A DNA stretch of 64,000 nucleotides from Haematobia irritans (GCF_050003625.1 NC_134397.1:147435526-147499525); one strand, 5' to 3'; shown: positions 1 to 10,370, counted from the stretch's first letter. The notes: generated by a model not told the origin, from the sequence alone. Translations and numbers: made by a program.

Positions 1-195
1 TTCTCTAAGTGGTTTGACTGGAATGTGGACCGCCGTTCGGACTCGGCTATAAAAAGGAGGTCCCTTGTCATTGAGCTTAACATGGAATCGGGCAGCACTC
101 AGTGATAAGAGAGAAGTTCACTAATGTGGTATCACAATGGACTGAATAGTCTAAGTGAGCCTGATACAGCGGTCTGTCACATAACCTAACCTAAC
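1..195 (+). mobile_element. tRNA-derived SINE, 3' body (cut by window start)
   Basis: This is the 3' two thirds of a SINE found at least seven times in the window. It has the shared body (GGCTATAAAAAGGAGGTCCC, then the block ending CTGAATAGTCTAAGTGAGCC) and ends in a short run of TAACC units. The tRNA-like head would lie before base 1. The full-length copy at 52123-52465 defines the family. Confidence 0.8.
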
Positions 196-1570
196 ATTCC
201 CCTGACCCTACTCCTTAAAAGAGTTCAAATCTTTTCGAATTAGTTTTCAGACCGAAGGATATGGTTGCTTAAGTTAACGAAAATATACTTCGGTAGGAGC
301 AGCGAAGCGGACCGGGTTACGCTAGTTTAGTATGTTTTAAGAATTTCCTTTAATGCTTCCAGAAGATCTTATCACAATTTCTATGTCACAAATTCAAAGT
401 GTTTTGGCTCGAATACTCAAAAACACACACACACACACCCTCAAAAGAACCCATAAAGTATCCTTGTTATAGATTTTCCTATTTTCCTATACGCATTGAA
501 ATGAAAAGAAGCGCCTGCCTGTCTGGTCTTAGTGACGGCAACGATGACGACATCCATAAAGAAAATAGAAACAAGAAAACGTTGGCGCAAAAGGAAAAAA
601 CTTTGCTTTCTCGAGCTTTGTTTCGAAAAAAACAGAAAAAGTAATAAATAAATAAATAGGCAATAAGTAAAAGCAGCAATAGATTTAGAAAAAATGCAGG
701 ATATGTTGAGTTCCTGTTGCAATGCGCCTTAAATTATGCAATAAATTAGATATGCAATAAAAAACCGAAGCTATAACAACGACTTCACTAGACAAAGTGA
801 GGCAAAAGTTCATGATGTATAAAAAAAGAAAACAATACAATGTATTGCCCCTCTTCTCCAATTGAAAGCAGAGATGGGAATGGTTCCGTTTTCGCTAAGA
901 TTCAAGGTGGTAGCACAGAGTCGCATATATTATGTGAAGAAAACAAATTTGTTGGATCGCCCCTATTAGTGCCAATCAAATTTTTCGGTCTCAGAATACA
1001 ACAGTCTATCAGAATATACCAGTCTAATTGGGAATTACAACCAATATGATTTCATTCGTATTTAAAAAACAACAGTTTTTGTTTGACAACCAATTTATTT
1101 TTAATTATTTACTATTATTATCTATTAATATTTTTTTATTGATTTATGACGAAATCTAAAATGGGAAACCAAACATCATGGCACAAAAAGGTTGTAAAAA
1201 GTCTGCGTTCAATGAAAATGATGGGTAACATTTTCAGGCACAGGGTGGTAATGCCTCTATCCTTGCTATCTCGGAAAACTTGTTCGGCATTCGAAATCTG
1301 CATTTGTGGTCCAATTTTGATTCTTGGTGGAAAATTCTCAAAATATCTTAAATTTTAGGAGAAAACGCAAAAGACATTATGTTACAATTTATGCTACTGT
1401 TGGCAAATTTTGTAAGTGCCCACATTGGGCATCTCCAATGTTTATTGATTTTGTTTGATCATGAGACATACAATCTGTATATATTTACCTTTAAAAACCT
1501 CGGATTGAAAAGTTCTATCCAGCAAAGAAAAAAATCATTGAAATCGGTTCATAATTGCGGATTAGGCAGC
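196..1570. other. Unassigned AT-rich stretch with an (AC)8 microsatellite
   Basis: No gene, terminal repeat or known element was recognised. The only simple feature is an AC dinucleotide run at about 423-438. Open frames here are short, lack recognisable domains and have AT-rich composition like intergenic DNA. Confidence 0.5.
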
Positions 1571-1716
1571 TGACGACAGATATTCTCCTAAGTAGATCAG
1601 TTCAACCAGTACGCTTCCCGAAGATAAACTTAAAGATTCTACCTACGAAGACCAGATCAGATTCTGGATTCAAAAGATCGAATTTTGTAAACATAAACAT
1701 CTCGCGTAAGAGTGCA

Positions 1717-2003
1717 CACACAAAATTTTTTTTCTGATTCAATCACGAAATTAATTGATCCAATTAATTTTTTAATTGAAATGTCTTCAATCACAGAATT
1801 GATAGTATCAATTAAAAAATTAATTGACAGTCAATTAAAAAATTAATTGATCCAATTAAATATTTAATTGATACTATTAATTTGTGTGATTGATTTTTAT
1901 TTCAATTAAAAAATTTGTTGAATCAATTAAATTTTTAATTGAATATTTTTTAAAACTCAATTAAGATTTTAATTGGAAAAATTTTCGTGAAATTTTTTCT
2001 GTG
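1717..2003 (+). mobile_element. 287-bp AT-rich MITE (CACACAAAA ends)
   Basis: The ends are CACACAAAATTTT and TTTTTTCTGTG, an imperfect inverted pair, and the interior is built from AATTAATT-rich subrepeats. The empty site is visible in the B element near 10605, where GTGCA runs straight into AGAAAATG. The insertion duplicated CA, or up to GTGCA if the outer bases are counted. A second copy at 34633-34920 has the same length and is flanked by TA. The 2-bp duplication suggests a Tc1/mariner-type mobiliser, but this is inference. Confidence 0.75.
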
Positions 2004-2854
2004 CAAGAAAATGATAAAAAAACGCCTTGACTTGAAATCTGAGATCTGTAGATTTTTACTACTTTTATTCAAATGATTAGTATTAATGAGAAGTAAAATC
2101 TGGAAATTTTACTTTCAGTTTAATGCAAATTATATAAAGCCGAAGGATTTAAATTTGCGAGATCAGTCTATATGGATGCTATGCCAAAAACATGATACAC
2201 ACCAATTAAGCACACCAGTGGTAATTGTGGTTCTGAAAAATCTACAGAATCTTGACCCCAAATCGGAGGGCGGGTTTATAAGGGGGATATGTCAAAATCT
2301 GTACCGATACACAATATATTCGTAACACATATTTATGGTCGTGGGAACCTCTAGATTTAAAATTTCAGGCAAATTGGGTAAAAACTACGGTAAAATCGGG
2401 AGACCGGTCTATATTGGGGCTATACGCAAACATGGACCGATGTACATCATTTTCTGAAAATATATTTATGGTCCTAAACAACCTGTAGATTTCAGGCAAA
2501 TTGGATAAAAACTACGGATTCTAGAAGAAGTAAAATCGGGAGATCGGCCTATATGGGGGCTATACCAAACCATGGACCGATACATACAATTTTCGGCACA
2601 CCTATTTGTGGTCCTATAATACCCTAAATTCAGGCAAATTGGATAAAACTACGGGTTCTAGAAGCTCAAGAAATAAAATCGAGAGATCGGTCTATATGGG
2701 GGCTATACCAAAACATGGACCGATACTCACCATTTTCGGCGAACCTTTTTATGCAAAATACATCTAGACTTCCAATTTCAGGCAAAGTGGATAAAAAATG
2801 CGGTTTCTATAAGCCCAAGACCCCAAATCGGGAGGTTTGTTTATATGGGGACTA

Positions 2855-2915
2855 TATCACAATGGACTGAATAGTCTAAGTGAGCCTGAAACTAAATTGG
2901 GCTGCCACTTTAACC
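2855..2915 (+). mobile_element. Severely 5'-truncated SINE tail with 16-bp TSD
   Basis: Only the last ~60 bp of the SINE are present, from TATCACAATGGACTG to a single TAACC. They are flanked by near-identical 16-bp direct repeats (TATGGGGACTATATCA at 2844-2859, TATGGGGACTGTATCA at 2916-2931). The 5' truncation with a long TSD is what target-primed reverse transcription by a LINE machinery leaves behind. Confidence 0.75.
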
Positions 2916-3110
2916 TATGGGGACTGTATCAAAACCTATGTCGATATAGCCCATCTTTGAAGTCTCTCCGGTATTCAGACTCACTCCCGGCGAATCGCAG
3001 ATTTTCAGAAATATTCGTAAAACCAGGGCTTGAAGCCTTTATTCCTTATTTATTTATTCTTAAATATTCCGCATTTTTTTTTTGCCACCGGTCGACGACA
3101 GCATTACCCC

Positions 3111-3625
3111 ACACTCAAAATAAAAAATGCTTATGTAACATATCCCCCAAACACATTCTTCTTCATGCATATATATTGTCAGGATTGGTCCAAACAGAAT
3201 ATTGTTTAAACATATTATGTTACACCTTAGGCATGGTTAGGTTAGGTTAGGTTAGGTTAGGTTAGGTGGCAGCCCGATGTATCAGGCTCACTTAGACTAT
3301 TCAGTCCATTGTGATACCACATTGGTGAATTTTTCTCTTATCACTGAGTGCTGCCCGATTTCATGTTAAGCTCAATGACAAGGGACCTCCTTTTTATAGC
3401 CGAGTCTGAACGGCGTTCCACATTGCAGTGAAACCACTTAGAGAAGCCTTGAAACCCTCAGAAATGTCACCAGCATTACTGAGGTGGATAATCCACCGGT
3501 GAAAAACTTTTTGGTGTTTTTGGCTCCCCACCTTAGAAAAATTTTTTTATGAAATTGAATTAAGGCGCCATTTGGTGACTTCCATTCTTTTACTTGCAGA
3601 ATACTCTCCAGGTCTCTCTTTCTAA
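3111..3625 (+). repeat. Diverged dispersed repeat, split by a SINE
   Basis: The pieces 3111-3234 and 3529-3625 together match, in inverted orientation, the stretch 8405-8662. Shared blocks include GCTTATGTAACA, TCAGGATTGGT, AAACATATTAT, AAGGCGCCA and ACTCTC. The SINE at 3235-3528 lies between the two pieces, so the 8.5-kb copy shows the unoccupied site. The element class is unknown. Confidence 0.6.
3235..3528 (-). mobile_element. tRNA-derived SINE with (CCTAA)6 tail
   Basis: Read on the minus strand it begins GGGAGCC and has lost the tRNA body. It continues through the shared SINE body and ends in about six CCTAA units (GGTTA on the plus strand at 3235-3266). CACCTTAG occurs just outside both ends (3529-3536 and 3223-3230, the latter separated from the tail by GCAT), a probable TSD. 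Confidence 0.85.
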
Positions 3626-3984
3626 ACACATTTATGTTTATAGGCTATTTCTAAATTAATATATGTTTCCATCCAAGCATATTATATTTACAAACATTTT
3701 ATGTCCCAAACATTATATGTTCTAACATACTAACATATATGTCCCAAACATGTTATGCTAGTTTATGAACATTATATGCTTGCTCTTAAAAATATTGGTT
3801 TGAAAAACTTTGAGTTTCAAACATATAATTTTTACACCGAAATATATGGAAAACAGTCTTTTTCGTCCGTGCGAAGGCGCTTGAGTTCTGGTGGCTAAAC
3901 GGAAGTGTACATTTTCAGCTGACCTATTTGACAAGTAAAGACGATCATTGTAACTTGGTTTTGTCATCGGCTGAGGTAGACCAG
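3626..3984. other. Unassigned AT-rich stretch with ACATATTATGT-like repeats
   Basis: Several short direct repeats of the type AACAT-TATATG-TCCCAAACAT occur at about 3660-3790. No coding or terminal-repeat signal was recognised. Confidence 0.4.
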
Positions 3985-4074
3985 TGGTCGTTCAGGATCA
4001 ACTTTAATGACCCCCAAACCTTAAATTAAGAACACACGATCTGGTGGTATTTATACAATAATAGTAGTACGAAC

Positions 4075-4084
4075 TTTATTTATT
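4075..4084 (-). terminator. Possible polyadenylation signals, minus strand
   Basis: Two overlapping AATAAA hexamers are read on the minus strand here. They lie downstream, in minus-strand terms, of the hairpin array and of a TATA-like box at 5451-5456. Hexamers are common in AT-rich DNA, so this counts only as part of the transcript hypothesis for 3985-5470. Confidence 0.2.
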
Positions 4085-4139
4085 TGAACTTATATACGTA
4101 TAATGCTTATGTTTGCAAGCTATGATGGGGAGTCGGCGA

Positions 4140-4585
4140 TGTATTATGTAGCTTCTTAGTAAAGATGCCGGTGGATCGGTTGTTGACGATTTGGTTCGGC
4201 TAAGGTCGTTGATACGGTGTCGGTGATTGTTCGGTGACGATCGGTTAGTGATTCGGTTGATGGTTCGGGATTGTCGTTGACGATTCAGCGTCGTTGACTA
4301 TTCGGTTGATGATTCGGTGGTGGTGATGGTGGTTTGCTGGTCAGCCGTCGGTGGCTGTCCGGTGTCGATGAGTTGGTTGTGTTGGTTTGGTCGGTTGTTG
4401 GCCGATGTTTATGATTCGGGTGATGCGGCGGTAGGTTGTTGTTTCGGGTGATGCGGCGATATGTTGATGATTCGGGCGATGCGGAATATGTTGATGATTC
4501 GGGTGATGCGGCGATTCAGTGTTGATAGTGTATGTTGATAATCCGGGTGATGTGGCGATTCGGTGTTGATTGTTGATTCGTTTTT
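4140..4585. repeat. Degenerate GT-rich minisatellite
   Basis: The plus strand is strongly G/T-biased. It repeats variants of a ~24-bp motif, GTTGATGATTCGGGTGATGC plus GGCG, clearest at 4405-4575 and decaying leftwards into GTTGACGATTCGG-like words. The GC content is far above the surroundings. It directly adjoins the hairpin array and probably belongs to the same element or transcription unit. Confidence 0.7.
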
Positions 4586-4637
4586 AGGTTAGTAACAAAA
4601 CTACAAAATACTTGCCGAACCTAGTAGTGGAAGCAAG

Positions 4638-5337
4638 CTAATAGCCGGAGCTATTAGTGCGAAAGCAAGCTAATTGCCGAAACAATTAGTGCGGAAGCAA
4701 GCTAATAGCCGAAGCTACTAGTGCGGAAGCAAGCTAATAGCCGGAGCTATTAGTGAGAAAGCAAGCTAATTGCCGAAACAATTAGTGCGGAAGCAAGCTA
4801 ATAGCCGAAGCTACTAGTGCGGAAGCAAGTTAATATCCGAAGCTATTAGTGCGGAAGCAAGCTAATCGTCTGGAAACGATTAGTGTGGAAGCAAGCTAAT
4901 AGCCGAAGCTATTAGTGCGGAAGCAAGCTAATTGTCGAAACAATTAGTGCGGAAGCAAGCTAATATCCGAAGCTATTAGTGCGGAAGCAAGCTAATCGTC
5001 GGGAAACGATTAGTGCGGAAGCAAGCTAATTGCCGAAACAATTAGTGCGGAAGCAAGCTAATATCCGAAGCTATTAATGCGGAAGCAAGCTAATCGTCTG
5101 GAAACGATTAGTGCGGAAGCAAGCTAATAGCCGAAACTATTAGTTCGGAAGCAAGCTAATAGCCGAAGCTACTAGTGCGGAAGAAAACTAATAGCCGAAG
5201 CTATGAGTGCGGAAGCATGCTAATCGTCGGGAAACGATTAGTGCGGAAGCAACCTAATTGCCGAAACAATTAGTGCGGAAGCAAGCTAATAGCCGAAGCT
5301 ATTAGTGCGGAAGCAAGTTTAATGTCGAAACACTTAG
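4638..5337 (-). repeat. Tandem array of 22 stem-loop units with covarying stems
   Basis: Twenty-two units repeat every 32 bp (34 bp for class C). Each has a constant linker, GTGCGGAAGCAAG, and an inverted repeat with outer arms CTAAT and ATTAG. The inner stem comes in three classes: A, AATAGC with GCTATT; B, AATTG with CAATT; C, AATCGT with ACGATT. Most units keep both arms complementary; about six have one mismatch. On the minus strand class A reads stem-C, TTCG, G-stem, the cUUCGg tetraloop known to be very stable in RNA. Trimers recur (units 1-3 repeat as 4-6 in class order A-B-A; 10-12 repeat as 13-15 in class order B-A-C), indicating higher-order duplication. I do not recognise the element. 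Confidence 0.85.
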
Positions 5338-5824
5338 TGCGGTGGTAGAGTTCCTGTCGCTTAGTGTGAACTGACTGCGGTCGTGCCACTCGTCGTGTTC
5401 AATACCCTTCGGCTGTCGGGACTCCATCCTCGTTGCCCAAAAACCCCGAGTTTATATTCTCCCACAGCCACGACGTAGATGAGAATTATACTCATAGCAG
5501 GCAAAAAGTAAATGTTGCCCAAAATCAGATTACCTCATAAAGCATTTTTCCCATACCCACCCAGACTGCATTGAATGACAGTGCGTATGTGGAGAGAGGA
5601 GTAGTGGGCATGTGGCCACACAAGGCGTGTGCATTTATATTATTCAACATGAGGCACAATCAATTAAATCTATGTAAGGACGAATACAATAGAAAAATGT
5701 ATTTCGTTCCGTTACATCACTTTGTTTATTCTCAAACTGCTCAATTTTGAATGGCTTCTTAACGGAGAAAAACCCATTTCGGTAACTGGCCAATTTCGTG
5801 AAAACAATGAAAATCCTTGGCTAT
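5338..5824. other. Unassigned stretch flanking the hairpin array
   Basis: The first ~130 bp (to about 5470) are more GC-rich than the background and probably belong to the same element as the array. The rest is ordinary AT-rich DNA. No LTR boundary (TG...CA with matching TSD) could be fixed on either side, and no coding signal was seen. Confidence 0.4.
5451..5456 (-). promoter_or_regulatory. TATA-like box upstream of the hairpin array (minus strand)
   Basis: TATAAA is read on the minus strand within GAATATAAACTCGG, in a locally GC-rich context. Transcription from it would run through the hairpin array and the C/A-rich complement of the minisatellite towards the AATAAA hexamers near 4080. There is no further support. 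Confidence 0.25.
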
Positions 5825-7394
5825 TTATACCCACCACCATAGAATGGTGACGGGGGTATAATAAGTTTGTCATTCCGTTTGTAACACATCGAAATATCGA
5901 TTTCCGACTATATAAAGTATATATATTCTTGATCAGGGAGAAATTCTAAGACGATATAACGATGTCCGTCTGTCTGTCTGTCTGTTGTAATCACGCTAGA
6001 GTCTTCAATAATGAAGCAATCGTGCTGAAATTTTGCACAAACTCGTCTTTTGTCTGCAGGCAGGTCAAGTTCGAAGATGGGCTATATCGGTCCAGGTTTT
6101 GATATAGTCCCCATATAAACCGACCTCCCGATTTGTGGTCTTGGGCTTATAGAAATCGTAGTTTTTATCCAATTTGCCTGAAATTTGAAATCTAGAGGTA
6201 TTTTATGACCATTAAGTGGTGTGCCCAAAATGGTAAGTATCGGTCCCTGTTTTGGTATAGCCCCCATATAGACCGATCTCCCGATTTGACTTCTTGGGCT
6301 TATAGAATCCGCAGTTTTTATTCAATTTACCTGAAATTGGAAATCTAGAGGTATTGTAGGACCACAAATACGTGTGCCAAAAATTGTGAATATCGGTCCA
6401 TATTTTGGTATAGCCCCCATATAGACCGATCTACCGATTTTACTTCTTGGGCTTATAGAAACCGCAGTTTTTATTCAATTTACCTGAAATTGGAAATATA
6501 GAGGTATTGTAGGACCATAAATACGTGTGCCAAGAATTGTGAGTATCGGTCCATGTTTTGGTATGGTCTCCATATAAACGACCTCTCGATTTGGGGTCAT
6601 GGGCTTATAGAAACCATAGTTTTTATCCAATTTGTCTGAAATTGGAAATCTAGAGGTATTTTAGGACCATAAAGAGGTGTGCCGAAAATGGTGAGTATCG
6701 GTCCATATTTTGGTATAGCCCCCATATAGACCGATTTCCCGATTTTACTTCTGGGCTTCTAGAATCCGAATTTTTTATCCTATTTGCCTGAAATTGGAAA
6801 TCTAGAGGTATTTTCGGGTCATAAAGAGGTGTACCGAAAACGGTGAGCGTCGGTCCATATTTTAGTATAGCCCCCATAAGAACGATCTCCCGATTCAACT
6901 CCTTGGGTTTCTAGAAACCGTAGTTTTTATCTGATTTGCCTGAAATTGTAAATATTCTGGTATTTTAGGCTCACAAAAACGTGTATCGGATTAAGTTTTT
7001 ATCGGTCCATTTGGTAATGCCTCCATATAGACCGACTTCATTTCTTGAGGGTGTAGAAGGCGCACTGATCATGAAAATTGCTTGAAACTCAATGTAAAAT
7101 TTCCAGATTTTACTTCTACAGATTTAAGATTTCAAATCAAGACGTTATTTTATAATTTTCTTGCACACTTACAAGAGATGTTAATGATTCCTCTAAAACT
7201 CAAACAAAAATTGTTCTTATAAATCCAGAATCTGATATAGTCCTCATAGGTGAAATCTTTAAATTTATCTTTGGGAAGTGTCCTCAAGTCCTCAAGCCCT
7301 TTTGAAATTTCAAAGGAAACCCTAATATTTGGTTCATGGTGGTGGGTATTTAAGATTCGGCCCGGCCGAACTTACTGCTGTATATACTTGTTTT
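5825..7394 (-). mobile_element. Complete family B DINE-1/Helentron-like element
   Basis: On the minus strand it starts AAAACAAGTATATACAGCAG with the palindrome TTCGGCC-G-GGCCGAA and ends in the family B hairpin (TATACCC, then CACCAT-TCT-ATGGTG, then GGGTATA). The middle holds about six units at 152-153 bp spacing (anchors at 6256, 6409, 6562, 6714, 6866). A CAGA tetranucleotide tract and the tail with CTGATCAAGAATATATATAC precede the hairpin. No protein is encoded; open frames follow the repeat because 153 is a multiple of three. This copy defines the family's ends. Confidence 0.75.
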
Positions 7395-8404
7395 AGACTA
7401 TCTTCTGTTTGTGCATCGGTGAGCTCTTGCTTCTTTTAGAACTGCAATGGTTTTAGTCCAAGCTCAGTTTGCATACACTATCGCGATATGTTCAGCTCAC
7501 GAGGAGATTTTCTATAACTACGGCGTAGATTTCGATCAAATCGTGTCCTAAATTTTCGGATAATTTCTGATGTTGTTAAGGGTTTTTGACATCCACCTTT
7601 TGGTCGAGATACATCATTGCCAGTATCACGGTAACCAGCGATGGCACGAGAAACAAAAGATTTGTTAACATTTCAGTAACGTAGATCTAACGATAGCCAC
7701 CTCAAAACATCCTCACTTGAATCCATTACGAATAACATTCTTTCTTTCTGAATGCAATGGATCAAAATGCTTTTGTAAGCTTGTAAACAATAAAATAAAC
7801 TGTCACTGGAAAAATCTGTCAGCTGTCCAATGAGCGATTTTGAAATGAAAGCACACTGAAATTGGTTGCAGTATCTATCAGCCACTTTGTGTGTCCTTGC
7901 TAGCAGTTATCCACATGTTTAAGATGTAATGATTACGACGACAATCAAACACAGTCGCAAAACAAACTCAAAGTTCCCATCTCTGATTCGTAATGGAATT
8001 GCTCTTTCCTTTTAGCAGGAATCTACAATCATCATTGATTGTTTTCAAGCACACCATTGGGACAGAAGGAAATACTCAATCAATACTGTCAACAATGAAC
8101 ACATCAATCGTTTTAAAATCAATTTATTTTAATTTATTGTTTGTTTTATATCGAATTTCTTAAAGAAACCACCTCATATATGCCTACCCTGTCTATGAAC
8201 TGAAGAGATATTTACATGACAATGATAAGGATATTTTCCTAAACAAATTATTGAATAAACTTGAATTGTTTATTCAGGTTAAGAGCAAACTCACACTTAT
8301 ACACAATATTCATAGAATTTCGTAAAAGACCTCGAAAATATTAGATAAAAAAAAAATTGAAATAATATATATTTTTTTTTTATTTATTTAATTACGAAGT
8401 AAGA
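7395..8404. other. Unassigned AT-rich stretch
   Basis: No recognisable gene or element termini were seen. A poly(A)/poly(T)-rich patch lies at about 8348-8390. Confidence 0.4.
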
Positions 8405-8662
8405 TGAAAACGGGACGGAAGAAAGAGTGACCGAGAGAGTATGCTGCAAGGGAAAAATGGGAGTAGGCAATTGGCGCCTTAAAAATATATAGACACAAAG
8501 AAATTTTCATTAACAATTTTTTCTACCAGTGTATGCCAGAGGTGAAATATAATATGTTTGAAAAATATAAACAATATTTTGTGTGAACCAATCCTGAAAA
8601 TATATATTCCTGAAGCAGCATATGTTTGGAAGTATGTGTTACATAAGCGATTTTTTGAGGGT
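8405..8662 (-). repeat. Diverged dispersed repeat, uninterrupted copy
   Basis: This is the inverted counterpart of 3111-3234 plus 3529-3625. It has no SINE in it, so it shows the empty site (CACCTCTGGCATACACTGG on the minus strand). Class unknown. Confidence 0.55.
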
Positions 8663-8892
8663 GCAGTAGGCATTTGTTAGGAGCCTACCTAGCTTTAGAT
8701 CTTGGACAAAAAAAAAAAATAAATAAATTAGAAAAGACATCTCATTTAAACCAAAGAAGCAAAAATCATAAAAATAAGTCTTAGCATATATTTTATCTTA
8801 AATCTAAAAATTCAACATACATATCTAATATAATACTTTTTAATCAATTTTATCACTTCAACCATTAATCAAATGATTTTTACTTTAACCCA

Positions 8893-9643
8893 CAATTTCA
8901 TGAAGCTCCGTTAGTACTCCGTTAGCTAACGAACTTTTAAATCGCACTATGAACATCCCAGCAAAAAAAGCGTCGCCAAAAAAGTTATGAAAATATCCTT
9001 TTTGGATCCGGAAGTGGTGCAAAATTGACGCAGAAGCGTTGAATTTAACATGGGCTTGTCATAGGACGGAAGTCCTCCATTTCAACAGCCAGTGCACTGA
9101 ATTTGCATCACTTCTTTAGGTGTGATCCGAATTCAATGTTTTGCGTGTAAATTAAAAAATTCTGTGATATTTTGTCAAATAAATAATTTTTATAATTCTA
9201 ACGCTTGTCTGAAACGTTTGGCCTCAAATATTTTCAAAAACTCACAATTTTTTCAGATTGGATTTAGCATTTTTTCGATAAAAATTTATACAATTTGTAC
9301 CATTTTATAAATTCTTAAACTGTTTTTAAAAAAGTTAACATTACCCATTAAAAATATGAAAAAAGCATGTTATAAAAAATTGAATGAAAAGAACTTCCTG
9401 TGTAGTTAAAATAAAGAACATCATTGGAAGTACATCTTCTGGAAGTGCTTTTAAAGTTGTGCCTTTGGAAGAACTTCCAAATTTTTTTGCTGGGATATGT
9501 GTCATCTTGTCTATACATTCCATATACCAGTTAAGAACTTAACTGCTGAAAATTTTTCAGTTAAAGTAAACCGGAGAGAAGATATCTGCAATTTAATTCC
9601 TGTTAACTGGCAGTTGAAGCCTAACGGAGCTACATGAAAATTG
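8893..9643. mobile_element. TIR element with CATGAAGCTCCGTTAG-type ends
   Basis: The left end CAATTTCATGAAGCTCCGTT and the right end (minus strand CAATTTTCATGTAGCTCCGTT) are inverted repeats of about 22 bp. A second TIR element occupies most of the interior. No transposase was found and no clear TSD could be assigned. The superfamily is unknown. Confidence 0.55.
8956..9495. mobile_element. 540-bp TIR element (TCCCAGCAAAAAAA ends), nested
   Basis: The ends TCCCAGCAAAAAAA and TTTTTTTGCTGGGA are perfect inverted repeats of about 14 bp. Non-coding. Part of its left half is found again, inverted, at 9651-9895. Confidence 0.7.
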
Positions 9644-9650
9644 CCGTAAG

Positions 9651-9895
9651 AATAATTTTCTTTTCAGACAAGCGTTGGAATGCATTAAAATTCATAAAAA
9701 AATATTTATTTATTTATATTTTATAAACACTTAATTCGGATCACGTCTCAAGAAGTGATGCAAATTCAGTGCAACGGGTGTTGAAATTGTGGAAATTCGC
9801 CCCATGACATGCCCATGTTAAATTCATTGCTTGTGCGCCAATTTGTACCACTTTCGGACCCCAAAAAAAATTTTCACTACTTTTTTGGAGAAGCT
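9651..9895 (-). repeat. Inverted partial copy of the 540-bp TIR element
   Basis: The minus strand reads through the same blocks as 8970-9215: GTGGT-CAAATTG-CGCA, AATTTAACATGGGC-TGTCAT, TTGCATCACTTCTT, GTGATCCGAATT and ACGCTTGTCTGAAA. Identity is moderate, so this is an older copy. Together with 8956-9495 it could form a large hairpin. Confidence 0.65.
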
Positions 9896-9959
9896 CGTTT
9901 TGCAGCGTTATTAGCAATTAACTTACACTTTAAATGACAATGTTAAGGTATAAAACTAT

Positions 9960-10255
9960 GGCATACACAAGGTCGTAGGTTCGATTCCTGCTTCGACCGA
10001 ACACCAAAAAGTTTTTCAGCGGTGGTTTATCCCACCTCAGTAATGCTGGTGACATTTCTGAGGGTTTCAAAGCTTCTCTAAGTGGTTTCAGTGCAATGTG
10101 GAACTCCGTTCGGACTCGGCTATAAAAAGGAGGTCCCTTGTCATTCAGGTTAACATTGACCAATCAGGTTAACATTCAACAATGTGGTATCACAATGGAC
10201 TGAATAGTCTAAGTGAGTCTGATACATCGGGCTGCCACCTAACCTTACCTAACCT
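9960..10255 (+). mobile_element. tRNA-derived SINE with 15-bp TSD
   Basis: It starts inside the tRNA-like head, so box A is absent but the box B sequence GGTTCGATTCCTG is present. It then carries the body and a CCTAA-type tail. The 15-bp TSD AAGGTATAAAACTAT is exact at 9945-9959 and 10256-10270. A 10-20 bp stretch of the body near 10145-10180 is rearranged (GGTTAACATT appears twice). Confidence 0.85.
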
Positions 10256-10345
10256 AAGGTATAAAACTATATATTGTCATCGGAAACTGTTACCACAACC
10301 CAAGTAATTCGATTGTGCATGAAACTCTTTAGCGGACCTATGTGA
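10256..10345 (-). mobile_element. Relic of family A 5' end
   Basis: The stretch GTTACCACAACCCAAGTAAT then TCGATTGTG matches the minus-strand leader of A elements (compare 33282-33310). The rest of that element is gone; the SINE at 9960 duplicated part of this stretch as its TSD. Confidence 0.55.
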
Positions 10346-10370
10346 GTATTTACTTTTTAATATTATATAA

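Larger units (their letters stand above)
1571..2967 (+). mobile_element. Family B DINE-1/Helentron-like element, both ends lost
   Basis: The left part matches the leader of the other B elements (TGACGACAGATATTCTCC, then the stretch ending in the AAATCTGGAAATTTTAC block). It then runs into degenerate 153-bp units of the type GGTCTATATGGGGGCTATAC followed by ACATGGACCGAT. The 5' ACAAGTATATA end and the 3' TATACCC hairpin are both missing. A 287-bp MITE and a short SINE tail are inserted in it. Family assignment to non-autonomous Helentrons is inferred from architecture shared with Drosophila DINE-1. Confidence 0.65.

Noticed and set aside
3235..3266. Telomere (TTAGG)n
   Set aside because: Only about six units, directly fused to a SINE body. 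Diptera do not use TTAGG telomeres.
4638..5337. CRISPR-like array (32-34 bp repeats)
   Set aside because: Units are contiguous with no unique spacers, each unit contains its own inverted repeat, and the context is a fly genome with no cas genes.
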